DNA of 64,000 bases from an uncultured Flavobacteriales bacterium (GCA_946482515.1 CAMLRS010000016.1:9241-73240), one strand, 5' to 3'. Counted from the stretch's first letter, positions 1 to 8,213 are shown. Translations and numbers: made by a program. The notes: generated from the sequence alone by a model not told the origin.

Positions 1-1
1 T

Positions 2-373
2 GCTTTGGATGCATTGATGGATGGTTTGCGCTGGTTGTTTATTCAAATGGGGATCATGCACACCGAATTTGTCGATGCGTTACCTGTTGGAATCATGAAA
101 CCTTTTAGTGGTGGCGCCGCTCGTGGATTGATGGTCGATCTGTTCAATTCACCCGGAGTGGGCGTCAACGACTTCCGTTCGAAGATCGCTGCAACCATGC
201 AGGGCGGAACGGAAACGACGTTCTACGTATTGGCTGTGTATTTCGGTTCCGTTGGTATCAAGAAAACCCGTTACGCGGCCGGCGTCGGATTAATTGTCGA
301 TATAATTGGGATCATCATCGCCATTCTCGTATCTTACCTGTTCTATGACGTTCCTCCATTACCCATAAAATGA
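2..373 (+). CDS. Spore maturation protein SpmB-type / nucleoside-recognition (Gate) membrane protein, C-terminal part
   Basis: Only the last ~123 codons are in the window; the reading frame is open to the left edge, so the true start lies outside. The fragment carries the family's conserved block around residues 68-82 of the visible part (GGTETTFYVLAVYFGSVGIK) and ends in a hydrophobic helix (about residues 92-114). In Bacteroidota this family is often a single SpmA-SpmB fusion of about 400 residues; that is family knowledge and cannot be checked here. Despite the name the organism need not sporulate; the family consists of inner-membrane Gate-domain proteins of uncertain substrate. The stop codon overlaps the next start (ATGA), so the two genes are probably cotranscribed. 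Confidence 0.8.
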   Translation, partial: ALDALMDGLRWLFIQMGIMHTEFVDALPVGIMKPFSGGAARGLMVDLFNSPGVGVNDFRSKIAATMQGGTETTFYVLAVYFGSVGIKKTRYAAGVGLIVDIIGIIIAILVSYLFYDVPPLPIK

Positions 374-864
374 GCTGGTTCAAACGCATATTCGGAAAAG
401 ATACAGAGCCGCAATCGGTTCGGAAACAAGTGGCTGTGGTGCCCATGAAAAACCTCGATTATCCGCCAAAGATCGTCCTGGCGTGGAGCAAAGCCATCGA
501 AGGGAATACGGATCTTGGGGCTTACCTGCTCAACAACGGCTACCCGGAACTGTTTTACGCCACACAAGCTATTCTGCTAAAACCAGAAGCGCGCGAATGG
601 CTGATGAATAACGGCTATCCGCATTTAATGGCCATGATCAACGCAGCGGAAGGAAACGAATCGGCGCTCAACTGGCTGAAAGTGCACCAATTTGATATTC
701 TTTATCATATTGCCGAAGCGGTCGAAGGACAAATGGACAGCTTCGCCTGGCTGAAAGCAAACGCTACGGAAGATTTGTTTCTGCTGGCCAGGACCATTAA
801 ATCCGTCAAAGACGATATCGAGTTCAACCACAACGACATTCATTCCTTCGGAAAAGACCTATGA
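370..864 (+). CDS. Conserved hypothetical protein, alpha-helical, soluble
   Basis: A 164-residue protein with no signal peptide or membrane segment. I do not recognise a named family. It contains three similar stretches of about 35 residues (around 40-75, 77-110 and 110-145), each with a small residue/Asn/Gly followed by Trp-Leu and a helix (for example AYLLNNGY, EWLMNNGY, NWLKVH, AWLKAN), so it looks like a short helical-repeat fold. ATG overlaps the stop of the upstream SpmB-like gene, and its own stop overlaps the start of the acetyltransferase gene, both as ATGA, which indicates translational coupling in a three-gene unit. Function unknown. Confidence 0.7.
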   Translation: MSWFKRIFGKDTEPQSVRKQVAVVPMKNLDYPPKIVLAWSKAIEGNTDLGAYLLNNGYPELFYATQAILLKPEAREWLMNNGYPHLMAMINAAEGNESALNWLKVHQFDILYHIAEAVEGQMDSFAWLKANATEDLFLLARTIKSVKDDIEFNHNDIHSFGKDL

Positions 865-1361
865 ATATCCGCAAAGCCACGATCCAGGACATTCCTTTGA
901 TTCGCCGGATTTCGAACGAAACATGGCCGGTGACGTATGGAGAAATCCTTTCTCAGGAACAGATCGCGTATATGCTCGATATGATGTACTCTGAAACGGC
1001 CTTGCATCAGCAGCTTTCTCATCCGGACCAGGAGTTTTTCATCGCGGAAGAAAATGGAACAGCTTATGGATTTATGGGCATCCAATGGAATTATCCGGCT
1101 ACCGGTACAACGAAGCTTCATAAAATCTATGTCCTGCCTTCGGCACAAGGGAAACAGGTCGGAAAGCGATTGATTCAATACATTATTGGATTATTAGATT
1201 CTAAAAATCAATCGATTATAGCATTGAATGTAAACCGTAACAATAAAGCGCGATCATTCTATGAGCACCTGGGATTCACCATCACTGGCGAAGAAGATAT
1301 CGACATTGGAAACGGCTACTTGATGGAAGACTATATAATGGAATGCAGAATTAATGCATAA
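861..1361 (+). CDS. GNAT family N-acetyltransferase
   Basis: A 166-residue single-domain GNAT enzyme that should transfer acetyl from acetyl-CoA to an amine; the substrate cannot be read from sequence. Motif A is visible at about residues 90-107 (VLPSAQGKQVGKRLIQYI, the Q-x-x-G-x-G/A pyrophosphate loop in the form QGKQVG), followed by the RNNKARSFYEHLGF block typical of motif B. The ATG overlaps the stop of the preceding gene by 4 nt. Oddity: the last residues (CRINA) and the TAA stop lie inside an AT-type intergenic repeat (1341-1399), so the native C-terminus may have been replaced or extended by the repeat. Confidence 0.85.
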   Translation: MNIRKATIQDIPLIRRISNETWPVTYGEILSQEQIAYMLDMMYSETALHQQLSHPDQEFFIAEENGTAYGFMGIQWNYPATGTTKLHKIYVLPSAQGKQVGKRLIQYIIGLLDSKNQSIIALNVNRNNKARSFYEHLGFTITGEEDIDIGNGYLMEDYIMECRINA

Positions 1362-1399
1362 TTCAGAATTGTGCATTATGAATTCTGCATTATGAATTG
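1341..1399. repeat. AT-type intergenic repeat, copy 1 (GCATAATTCAGAAT family)
   Basis: Built from the word GCATAATTCAGAAT and its complement: AATGCAGAATT, AATGCATAATTCAGAATTG, then TGCATTATGAATTCTGCATTATGAATT. It can fold on itself, because the left half reads AATTC..GCAT and the right half its complement. It overlaps the last seven codons of the GNAT gene and ends about 11 nt before the MFS start. Related copies are at 3131-3177, 36586-36647, 50664-50701 and 61022-61097. Confidence 0.8.
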
Positions 1400-1409
1400 A
1401 AAAAGGACT

Positions 1410-2912
1410 ATGGAAAACAAACCTACTAAAGGAATCTGGAAAGTCATCTCCGCTTCTTCGGCCGGAACGTTGATCGAATGGTACGATTTCTACATTTTCG
1501 GCAGCCTGGCCGTGGTGATTTCCACGAAATTCTTCCCTGCCGATAATCCCGTTGCGGCATTTCTTTCAACACTGGCCACCTTTGCTGCCGGTTTCGTGGT
1601 TCGACCTTTCGGCGCGATTTTCTTTGGTCGACTGGGCGATCTCATCGGGCGGAAATACACTTTCATGGTGACGCTGTTGCTCATGGGAACCGCTACCTTC
1701 CTGATCGGCTGTGTCCCGTCTTATGAAACCATTGGCGTTTTTGCTCCGATACTGGTGTTGGTCTTGCGTCTGCTACAAGGATTGGCGCTCGGTGGTGAAT
1801 ACGGCGGAGCTGCTACGTATGTCGCTGAGCATGCTCCGTCCGGACAACGCGGTTACTGGACTTCGTGGATTCAAACCACGGCCACAGCTGGTTTGTTCAT
1901 CTCGCTCATGGTGATTTTAGTAACCAAAGCAGCGCTTTCCGAAGCCGCGTTTGACAATTGGGGCTGGCGCGTTCCATTCTGGATCTCGATTCTCATGGTC
2001 GCTGTTTCCTATTTCATCCGACGTAAAATGCACGAATCGCCGGTGTTTGCGAAAGCCAAGGCAGAAGGAAAAACCAGCACAAATCCACTGAAAGAAAGCT
2101 TTGGGAACCGCTACAACTTCAAATTCGTACTCCTGGCGCTGTTTGGCGTCGCTATGGGACAAGGTGTTGTGTGGTATACCGGCCAGTTCTATGCCATGAG
2201 CTTCATGAAAACGGTCATGAACATCGATTCCCAGCAAGTAGATGTTTTACTGGGCGCGGCCTTGCTCGTAGGCACACCGTTCTTTATTTTCTTCGGATGG
2301 CTGAGTGATAAAATCGGGCGGAAACCGGTGATGATGGCGGGCATGTTACTGGCGATCTGCTGTTACCGACCTATCTACCGGGCAATGTACAACACGACCG
2401 ATCCGGCAGGTAAACAAATCACCACCACAATTATTCATAGTGAACTAAAAACAAATAAGTTAAATCAACAAGATTCAATTTATACTTCAACTACTACATT
2501 CCAGGACGGTTCGGTATTATCTGAAACGAAAACGCTGCATTTAGCAACCGGAAAATCCGAAACCAAGCGTGTGATGAAAGCTGCTACATCGGATTGTGTA
2601 AAGCTCGCGCTATTGGTCTTGTTGCAAGTGTTGTTTGTAACCATGGTTTACGGTCCGATTGCCGCTTTCCTGGTGGAATTATTCCCTGTACAAATCCGTT
2701 ATACATCGATGTCGTTGCCCTACCACATCGGGAACGGTATTTTCGGTGGATTGCTGCCGGCTATAGCGACCTACATGGTAACGGAAGGAAAAGAAGCCGG
2801 CCACACGGAGTTTTACCTGAACGGTCTGTGGTACCCGATTATCATTGCCGGAATCAGCTTTGTCATCGGGATGCTGTATATTAACGAGAAGAAAACCAAA
2901 TTCGACGAGTGA
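1410..2912 (+). CDS. MFS transporter, metabolite:H+ symporter (MHS) type with a large hydrophilic insert
   Basis: A 500-residue inner-membrane secondary transporter. The N-terminal half has the MHS hallmarks: EWYDFYIFG at about 23-31, GRLGDLIGRKYTF at about 73-85, and RLLQGLALGGEYGGA near 120-134. The second half has WLSDKIGRKPVMM (298-309) and LPYHIGNGIFGG (436-447). Between two membrane helices, at residues about 329-395 (nt 2394-2595), lies a polar, Thr/Lys-rich loop unlike the rest of the protein and visibly richer in A/T; usual MHS transporters lack it and are about 430-450 residues. Substrate (a carboxylate, sugar acid or osmolyte in known relatives) cannot be assigned. The downstream small membrane gene overlaps as TGATG. 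Confidence 0.85.
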   Translation: MENKPTKGIWKVISASSAGTLIEWYDFYIFGSLAVVISTKFFPADNPVAAFLSTLATFAAGFVVRPFGAIFFGRLGDLIGRKYTFMVTLLLMGTATFLIGCVPSYETIGVFAPILVLVLRLLQGLALGGEYGGAATYVAEHAPSGQRGYWTSWIQTTATAGLFISLMVILVTKAALSEAAFDNWGWRVPFWISILMVAVSYFIRRKMHESPVFAKAKAEGKTSTNPLKESFGNRYNFKFVLLALFGVAMGQGVVWYTGQFYAMSFMKTVMNIDSQQVDVLLGAALLVGTPFFIFFGWLSDKIGRKPVMMAGMLLAICCYRPIYRAMYNTTDPAGKQITTTIIHSELKTNKLNQQDSIYTSTTTFQDGSVLSETKTLHLATGKSETKRVMKAATSDCVKLALLVLLQVLFVTMVYGPIAAFLVELFPVQIRYTSMSLPYHIGNGIFGGLLPAIATYMVTEGKEAGHTEFYLNGLWYPIIIAGISFVIGMLYINEKKTKFDE

Positions 2913-3130
2913 TGAATACGATCAAACGATTGGCCGGTATTTTGTGGCTTGCATTGGCAGCTGCGGCAGCCTACTTCTGCATTTTTGTATTTGGTTTGCC
3001 CAAATTCACCACCGGCAACCAGGACGATCTTGTCTTTGGGATTATCATTGTATTCATCCTTACACCGCTTATCGTCTACGGATTAGGCATTTTTGGCTAC
3101 TATGCTTTAAGAGGGGAATACGACAATTAA
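2912..3130 (+). CDS. Small two-helix membrane protein paired with the MFS transporter
   Basis: A 72-residue protein with two predicted membrane helices (about residues 6-28 and 43-66) and a short charged tail ending YDN. The ATG at 2912 shares one base with the TGA stop of the MFS gene (TGATG); a GTG at 2909 is an alternative start. From memory, small proteins of this kind (DUF6814-like) follow MHS transporters in other Bacteroidota, suggesting an accessory or assembly subunit, but the family assignment is tentative. Its stop is followed at once by an AT-type repeat. Confidence 0.65.
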   Translation: MNTIKRLAGILWLALAAAAAYFCIFVFGLPKFTTGNQDDLVFGIIIVFILTPLIVYGLGIFGYYALRGEYDN

Positions 3131-3177
3131 AATGCATGATTCACAATTCAGAATACACAATTATGCATTCTGAATTT
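3131..3177. repeat. AT-type intergenic repeat, copy 2, between convergent genes
   Basis: Reads AATGCATGATTCACAATTCAG, then AATACACAATTATGCATTCTGAATTTA: the same words as copy 1. It fills the whole gap between the stop of the small membrane protein (3130) and the stop of the convergent Smr gene (3176-3178) and can form a stem (ATTCAGAATA..TGCATTCTGAAT). It may work as a bidirectional terminator; there is no other terminator in the gap. Confidence 0.75.
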
Positions 3178-3745
3178 AAGCGTTCCAATTCGGGTGAAAT
3201 TCGACTGTCGTAGCGCCTTTGCCGTATTCTGAAAAATCGGCATCGTACACTTCGATCTGCTGCTGGTTCATCAGGTAATTCCGGATTTCGCTTTTGAGCA
3301 CGCCCTCACCTACACCGTGGATAACGATCAGCTTGTGAATATGCTGCTCCTTCCCTTTTTTGAAGATCCGGCGAAATTCCGTCATTTGCTTGAGGAGGAT
3401 TTCCGTATTGCTCAATCCCTGGTGTGAATCGAGTAATTCTTCGATGTGCAGATCGACTTCCCAGGTCACCAATGATTTCTTCTGGCCGGTTTTCTCAGGA
3501 ATAATGCGGTACTGCAACTCCGATTCGACTTCTTCTTTCATGATTAATCCCGGATCGTCGCCATAACGCTCACTGTGAATGTACACCAGCTCGTTTAGCG
3601 GCATCATGCGGTCGAAGCCGGATTCGTCTTCCACCATAGCCTGTTGCCCACGAATGGAACGCACAATCCCGTATCCTTTTTCATACAGGAAACCAACTCG
3701 TTGTCCTTCTTTAAACTGCACGGAAAGCCTGGATAAAATCAACAT
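3176..3745 (-). CDS. Smr-domain protein (DUF2027/MutS2 C-terminal type)
   Basis: A 189-residue protein. The N-terminal ~55 residues look like a small beta-barrel (EGQRVGFLYEKGYGIV..), and the C-terminal part is an Smr domain: DLH at 98-100 and the loop HGVGEGVLK at 143-151. Smr domains are nucleases or nucleic-acid binders, found in MutS2 and as stand-alone proteins; the substrate here is unknown. The ATG at 3745 overlaps the end of the upstream site-2 protease gene by 35 nt, so it is probably translated from the same message. Confidence 0.8.
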   Translation of the reverse strand: MLILSRLSVQFKEGQRVGFLYEKGYGIVRSIRGQQAMVEDESGFDRMMPLNELVYIHSERYGDDPGLIMKEEVESELQYRIIPEKTGQKKSLVTWEVDLHIEELLDSHQGLSNTEILLKQMTEFRRIFKKGKEQHIHKLIVIHGVGEGVLKSEIRNYLMNQQQIEVYDADFSEYGKGATTVEFHPNWNA

Positions 3746-4664
3746 TCAGTACGAGGTAGAGCGGCACGGCAATCGAAGCGATCCATACCAGCAAAGCCAG
3801 CGCACGGAACAGAAAGCCGGCATCGCGGTGATGCGGCGGCACCAGCATGTTGCTTACTTCCCCGGCTACAATGGTTGTCGTATCTTCCGAAGATTCGGAT
3901 TCGTCTATGAAACGACGCAGCCCAGGTGTGTGCTCGAGTACTTCATTCTTGATGAAATGATAAGCTTTATTACTCAGATTATCATACGTGGTGCGGTATT
4001 CAACGTTTGAATCGCGCAGGGATTTGTGTACGATGTATTTCCGGTGCATGCCGCGAACCTGCAATCCCATCAGGAAGCCAAAGCCCATCAGGATGTAGCT
4101 GTCAATTAAAAATCCCAGCCCGATAATGGCCAGTGACGAGCAAAATGCAAAAACGACCTGGAAGAGCTCCATTCGCTCGAAAAACAGCACATTCAGCAAA
4201 CGACCGCCATCGAAAGGCAACAAGGGCAACAGGTTGATCGCATTTAATGCAAACGACAACAAAGCTGTGTCAATCATCCACGGAATTCCCTGTTCGCGGC
4301 CAATCATCCAGAAAGCAATTCCGATCGCAATTCCCGGAACAGGCCCAGCCATGATCACTAATATGCTTTCTTTTTGCCGGTATTCGGGCTTGCTGCCGTG
4401 TACAAATGCCCCCATCAGTGGAATGAAGAGCATACGCACATTTTCGTAGCCGAAACGCTTCATCAGCAGGTAATGTCCAAGCTCGTGCACAAGTAATACA
4501 GCCAGTAATTCTACCAGGAAGGTGACTTGCTGATCGAAGAAGAACAGGAAAGCAATGGCAAACAAAATGATGGAAAACACCGTAACCGCAACGTGGCCGG
4601 GTTTATGCGCCTCTTTTTCGAGAAAAGGCTTCTGGGGATAAAAAGAATCAAATTCGTTTTTCAT
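3711..4664 (-). CDS. Site-2 protease family (M50) membrane metalloprotease
   Basis: A 317-residue multi-pass membrane protein. The zinc motif HELGH is at residues 60-64 inside a hydrophobic helix, and the third ligand motif FDGGR is at 151-155, preceded by NLLPLLP, the classical S2P arrangement. Such enzymes cleave membrane-embedded substrates (for example anti-sigma factors); a specific target is not evident, although an ECF sigma gene is present elsewhere in the window. The start was set at the ATG (4664); the TTG 12 nt upstream adds only four residues. It is cotranscribed with the Smr gene, which overlaps its 3' end. Confidence 0.85.
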   Translation of the reverse strand: MKNEFDSFYPQKPFLEKEAHKPGHVAVTVFSIILFAIAFLFFFDQQVTFLVELLAVLLVHELGHYLLMKRFGYENVRMLFIPLMGAFVHGSKPEYRQKESILVIMAGPVPGIAIGIAFWMIGREQGIPWMIDTALLSFALNAINLLPLLPFDGGRLLNVLFFERMELFQVVFAFCSSLAIIGLGFLIDSYILMGFGFLMGLQVRGMHRKYIVHKSLRDSNVEYRTTYDNLSNKAYHFIKNEVLEHTPGLRRFIDESESSEDTTTIVAGEVSNMLVPPHHRDAGFLFRALALLVWIASIAVPLYLVLNVDFIQAFRAV

Positions 4665-4720
4665 GCTTGTTAACAAATATACGGAAGAAGGAAACGAAAA
4701 TCAAGCCACTTTTTTTCGGC

Positions 4721-4755
4721 GTCTTCAGTCTCCGGTTGTTCGGTCTCCAGTCTTA
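4721..4755. repeat. GACTGGAGACYG-type intergenic repeat, copy 1
   Basis: On the minus strand it reads TAAGACTGGAGACCG, AACAACCGGAGACTGAAGAC. The first three bases are the stop codon of the WD40 gene, so the repeat begins exactly at the stop. The same word recurs at 8053-8165, 11768-11790, 11859-11883 and 50596-50636. It lies between two co-directional minus-strand genes. Confidence 0.75.
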
Positions 4756-5640
4756 GAATCTCACAGGTCCTGACGTCCATAAGATTATTTTCTTATCGTC
4801 GCTAAAAGTCACAAAACGCCCGGCATTGATGCTCACGCAGCCGTTCACGGAACGATTGTGTCCACCTTGCTTGAACTCGATGCGCTGGATCACCTTCAGC
4901 TCGTCGGTATTCCAGATTTTGATGGTTTTATCCATGGAAGTGGTTACGAACGATGCTACTCCACAGGCTTCGAGGCCGTAAATGGTCTGGTAATGCGCCG
5001 GAATGGACTGTAACTCCTGCAATGTGATCAAATCCCACAAGCGCAAATGCCCGTCTTTACCACCGGTGAGCAAAGTATGTGCGGAAGGAAACAGCAACAC
5101 CGCATTCGTTCCTCCTTCATGTGCTTTTTGCACCACCAATTCGTTCAGGGAAGGCAGATCGAACAAGCGCCATGTCCCATCCTGGCAGGCTGCAAACAAC
5201 CGATTGTCATAGCGTTTCAGCTGGCGGATCTTGCCGCAATTCAATGCAAAACCTGCAAGCAACGTACCGCTGTAATCCACTACCAGCAGCTCGCCTTCTG
5301 CATCGCCGAGGATGATAAACCCTTCTTCCGGACAATCGATGCAGCTAAACAGGGCTTTTCCTCGGAAATTGTGTTCCCAGATCAGCGTTTTGGTCGTTTT
5401 ATCGATTGCGATGATGGTGCCGTTGGCGCATCCTATGATCAGCAAGGGTTGCTGTTCACACAAACCGATCACGTACGAAGGTGAATCGAGCTTGATGGCA
5501 AATGCATCCTGGCTTCCGGTTTCGGGATTCCAGCGAGTTACAAAGCGATCGCCAGCCGTGCTGTAAATCCACTGATCGTCGGCTGCACAGGCATAAACGG
5601 GAGCAGCGTGACCGGAAAATTCCTGTAGTTTACGCCACAT
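4753..5640 (-). CDS. WD40-repeat (beta-propeller) protein
   Basis: A 295-residue cytosolic protein without signal peptide, built of seven short WD40-like repeats. Clear repeat ends include TGGKDGHLRLWDL (about 191-203), TTSMDKTIKIWNT (233-245) and TFSDDKKIILWTS (278-290), each preceded by a GH/AH-type turn. WD40 propellers are protein-interaction scaffolds; no enzymatic site is visible. The gene is in a minus-strand run with the phosphosulfolactate synthase-like gene 17 nt upstream and the site-2 protease downstream. Its stop codon is flush with a GACTGGAG repeat. Confidence 0.85.
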   Translation of the reverse strand: MWRKLQEFSGHAAPVYACAADDQWIYSTAGDRFVTRWNPETGSQDAFAIKLDSPSYVIGLCEQQPLLIIGCANGTIIAIDKTTKTLIWEHNFRGKALFSCIDCPEEGFIILGDAEGELLVVDYSGTLLAGFALNCGKIRQLKRYDNRLFAACQDGTWRLFDLPSLNELVVQKAHEGGTNAVLLFPSAHTLLTGGKDGHLRLWDLITLQELQSIPAHYQTIYGLEACGVASFVTTSMDKTIKIWNTDELKVIQRIEFKQGGHNRSVNGCVSINAGRFVTFSDDKKIILWTSGPVRF

Positions 5641-5657
5641 CGCAGTTCACCAAGGGA

Positions 5658-6470
5658 TTATTCTTCTTCCGGATCGTCCGAATCGACCTGCTTGAGGCGC
5701 TCGGCGTAATCGGCTGGAAGGAATTCGAAAAAGGTATCACCACGCAGTCCCAGGCGAAGGCATTCCAATGGAATTACTTCATTCGGGCCGATGTTTCCAA
5801 GGTTCACGTTGGCGCCAAACAGGCGAACAAACCAAACCTGCTGGTTTTTCTGCGGTGCTTCCCAGATGATATCGTTTGGATTAACACGGGCGATGATCTT
5901 GTTGATCAGCATCGTGTGAGCTGTTCCGTTCGGGCGAAAAACTCCGACGTTTCCGGCTTCACGGCCTTCTGCGATCACTTTCCAGGAACCGGCTTCAAGC
6001 TCGGTGCTCATCATTTTGATCCAGCGTCCCGGACTGATCAGGATACCGGAATCTTTCGATCCCACTTCCGACATCACGGTGCGGTTTTTAGCCATTCTAT
6101 GGATCAATTCGCACTTTTCATCGTGATTGATGATGATGGAACCGTCTGAGATCTCAGCCAGATCCATATCGTAACGATCAAGCAGGCGCAGGTAATCTTC
6201 GAACTTACCACGGGCATAGAACGCTTCAAACAACGTTCCGCCGAAATAGGTTCTCATGCCTGCTTCTTTATATGCTTTAAGCTTTTCTTCGAGCTTATTG
6301 GTAACATAGGCTGTACCAAACCCTAGTTTCACGATATCCGTGAGATGGGCATTTCCTTCTATAAAATGTTCGGCTTCACGCAAGCTCAATCCCTTGTCCA
6401 TCATCATGGTCAATCCATGCTGGCGCGGGGTCACAGTGCGTTCAGGAATGAACGGTAGTTCAAAATTCAT
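5658..6470 (-). CDS. Phosphosulfolactate synthase-like protein (ComA family)
   Basis: A 270-residue TIM-barrel protein. The family (ComA in methanogens, YitD in Bacillus) adds sulfite to phosphoenolpyruvate to give (2R)-phospho-3-sulfolactate. The sequence shows the family's order of blocks: an N-terminal PERTVTPRQHGLTMMMDKGL, KLGFGTAYV, YFGGTLFEAFY (about 76-86), EISDGSI (about 110) and a C-terminal GPNEVIPLECLRLGLRGDT. The ATG at 6470 is preferred over a TTG five codons upstream. No comB/C homologues are next to it, so the end product (coenzyme M precursor, sulfolactate or a cysteate route) is open. It sits between the TPR and WD40 genes. Confidence 0.8.
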   Translation of the reverse strand: MNFELPFIPERTVTPRQHGLTMMMDKGLSLREAEHFIEGNAHLTDIVKLGFGTAYVTNKLEEKLKAYKEAGMRTYFGGTLFEAFYARGKFEDYLRLLDRYDMDLAEISDGSIIINHDEKCELIHRMAKNRTVMSEVGSKDSGILISPGRWIKMMSTELEAGSWKVIAEGREAGNVGVFRPNGTAHTMLINKIIARVNPNDIIWEAPQKNQQVWFVRLFGANVNLGNIGPNEVIPLECLRLGLRGDTFFEFLPADYAERLKQVDSDDPEEE

Positions 6471-6521
6471 CGTCTCTTCTGTCAATAGGTTACAGGGCTT
6501 TGGGGAGCAGCCGAGCGTTTT

Positions 6522-7913
6522 TTATTGGGTCAAATTTACAAAATCCGGCACATTCAGCAGTTCGGGATAGCGAACAAATACCTCTTTTGTTTTTTCAGGG
6601 TTCTTGGCATAGCATTCGGAAAGGATGATCTTCGCCTCTTCCATTCGACCAGCAGACCAGTTCAGGTAAATCACCGGCAGGATGGAAAAGAAAGCGTTGC
6701 TGGTCATTACGTAGTCTTCTACAAATGCCCGAACGCGTTTCGGATCGTGGTCCAGCAGGAAATCGACGTAATCGAAGAAAGCATCCTCGTTGTTCGGTTC
6801 CAGTGAAAGACAGGTCTGATAGGCACGTTCTGCTTCTTCCAGCAAATCGCAGTTTTCCAGCGCTCCGGCATACACGTGGTGATAGCCATCCATTTCCGGT
6901 TCCAGTTCCAGCGCCCGCTCAATGTAATGAAGCGATTCACGCGGCTTTCCCTGCAAATCCTTCACGATTCCCAGTCCCAGCCATGCTTCAGCCAGATTCG
7001 GTGCCAGCGTAAGGCTTTTCTGGTAGTAATCCCAGGCGGTCTCCAGCTCTTCCAGCTGTTCGTAGCTTTCGCCGAGGTAGCAGTATGTCAGCGCATCGTC
7101 GCCGTCGAGCTCGATGCATTTATTGAATGCCGTAATGGATTCGCGGTACTGTTCCAGCGACAAATGTGCGTTGCCCATGTTGAAATAGGCCGGTGAAAAC
7201 GATTCGTTGATCGCCACGCAGTATTCGTAAGCATTCAGCGCCTCCACGTATTTCTCTTCCTTGGAATAGGTATTACCGAGGTTGTACCAGGCTGTGAAGG
7301 AATACGGGTTTTCGTCGAGGAAATCGGTGTAGGATTTCACCGCACGGTGGTAGTCGCCCAGCTGATCGAAGCAAAATGCCAGCTCATACAGCGCTCCTTC
7401 GTTTTTCGGATTGAGGCGCATGGCTTCTTCCAGTACTTCGATTGCCCCGGAAAAATCTTTCAATTGCTCGAGCTCTGTCGCCAGGTCGAGGTAAATTTCG
7501 TCTTTGTCTTCTTTTTCGGCCATGTCGAGCGCTGCACGGTAATAACGGACCGCGCGTTTGCTGTCGCGCAATTGACTGAAAATAGCCGCTTTTGTGAGCA
7601 TCAGCTCCACCGAATGTGCGTCCATTTTCTCGGCTTCTGCCAGTGTATTCAATGCTTCGCGCAATTGTCCGAGCCCAGACATAGCTTGTGCCTTGCGCAC
7701 AAAAAACAGGGCGTAGAACGGATACTGCTGAAGCGCGACTTCGGCAGCCATATTGGCTTTGGTGTAATTACCGTTGATGATGTAGTGATCGATGATGGCT
7801 TCGAATCGGTCGCTGTCGTAAAAACCAACTGCGTCCTGGGATAACTGTAACTCGAAACGCTCCAGGTCCTCCCCTAAATGACCATCTTGTGATTCCTCTT
7901 CCCAATCAAACAT
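6522..7913 (-). CDS. Tetratricopeptide-repeat protein
   Basis: A 463-residue protein made almost wholly of TPR units of 34 residues, roughly a dozen from residue 35 on; typical ones read AWYNLGNTYSKEEKYVEALN, AYFNMGNAHLSLEQYRESIT and AWLGLGIVKDLQGKPRESL. It has no signal peptide or membrane helix, and an acidic N-terminus (MFDWEEESQDGHLGEDLE). It presumably acts as a cytosolic scaffold; the partner is unknown. It is the first gene of the minus-strand run TPR, ComA-like, WD40, S2P, Smr. Confidence 0.85.
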   Translation of the reverse strand: MFDWEEESQDGHLGEDLERFELQLSQDAVGFYDSDRFEAIIDHYIINGNYTKANMAAEVALQQYPFYALFFVRKAQAMSGLGQLREALNTLAEAEKMDAHSVELMLTKAAIFSQLRDSKRAVRYYRAALDMAEKEDKDEIYLDLATELEQLKDFSGAIEVLEEAMRLNPKNEGALYELAFCFDQLGDYHRAVKSYTDFLDENPYSFTAWYNLGNTYSKEEKYVEALNAYEYCVAINESFSPAYFNMGNAHLSLEQYRESITAFNKCIELDGDDALTYCYLGESYEQLEELETAWDYYQKSLTLAPNLAEAWLGLGIVKDLQGKPRESLHYIERALELEPEMDGYHHVYAGALENCDLLEEAERAYQTCLSLEPNNEDAFFDYVDFLLDHDPKRVRAFVEDYVMTSNAFFSILPVIYLNWSAGRMEEAKIILSECYAKNPEKTKEVFVRYPELLNVPDFVNLTQ

Positions 7914-8052
7914 AGACCGTTTTCTTAGTTTCCATAAAGGTACGATAAAATCGTCGCGTCGAAGGTAGCAGCAGAATAGTTTATCAACACGTTTTGGACA
8001 ATAAGTTAGTTGATGAGTTGCTGAGTTATCGGGTTATTGAGTTGGTTTTTGC

Positions 8053-8165
8053 AGTCCTCGGCCGTTCGGTCTCCTGTCGATAGTTCATAGTTGCCAGGTG
8101 ACTGCTATCAATTTTATGTTTGCAGTCCACAGCTGAAGACCGAAGGACTGTCGACTGGAGACTGT
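8053..8165. repeat. GACTGGAGACYG-type repeat, copy 2 (degenerate, both orientations)
   Basis: Contains GCAGTCCTCGGCCGTTCGGTC, TTCATAGTTGCC, GCAGTCCACAGCTGAAGACCG and, at its right end, GACTGTCGACTGGAGACTG. The left and right halves are partly complementary. An AACTC-type run lies just left of it. Confidence 0.6.
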
Positions 8166-8195
8166 TAGTTGTCCGACAACGATTTATATTTCGGC

Positions 8196-8213
8196 ATCCC
8201 TGAATTCAGGGAT
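8196..8213. promoter_or_regulatory. Perfect 18-bp palindrome, candidate operator
   Basis: ATCCCTGAATTCAGGGAT is identical to its own reverse complement. It lies about 83 nt before the first unknown paralog and just before a TACATTTA (8225-8232) that resembles the phylum's -7 element. There is no T-run, so an operator or RNA hairpin is more likely than a terminator. No regulator can be assigned. Confidence 0.5.
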
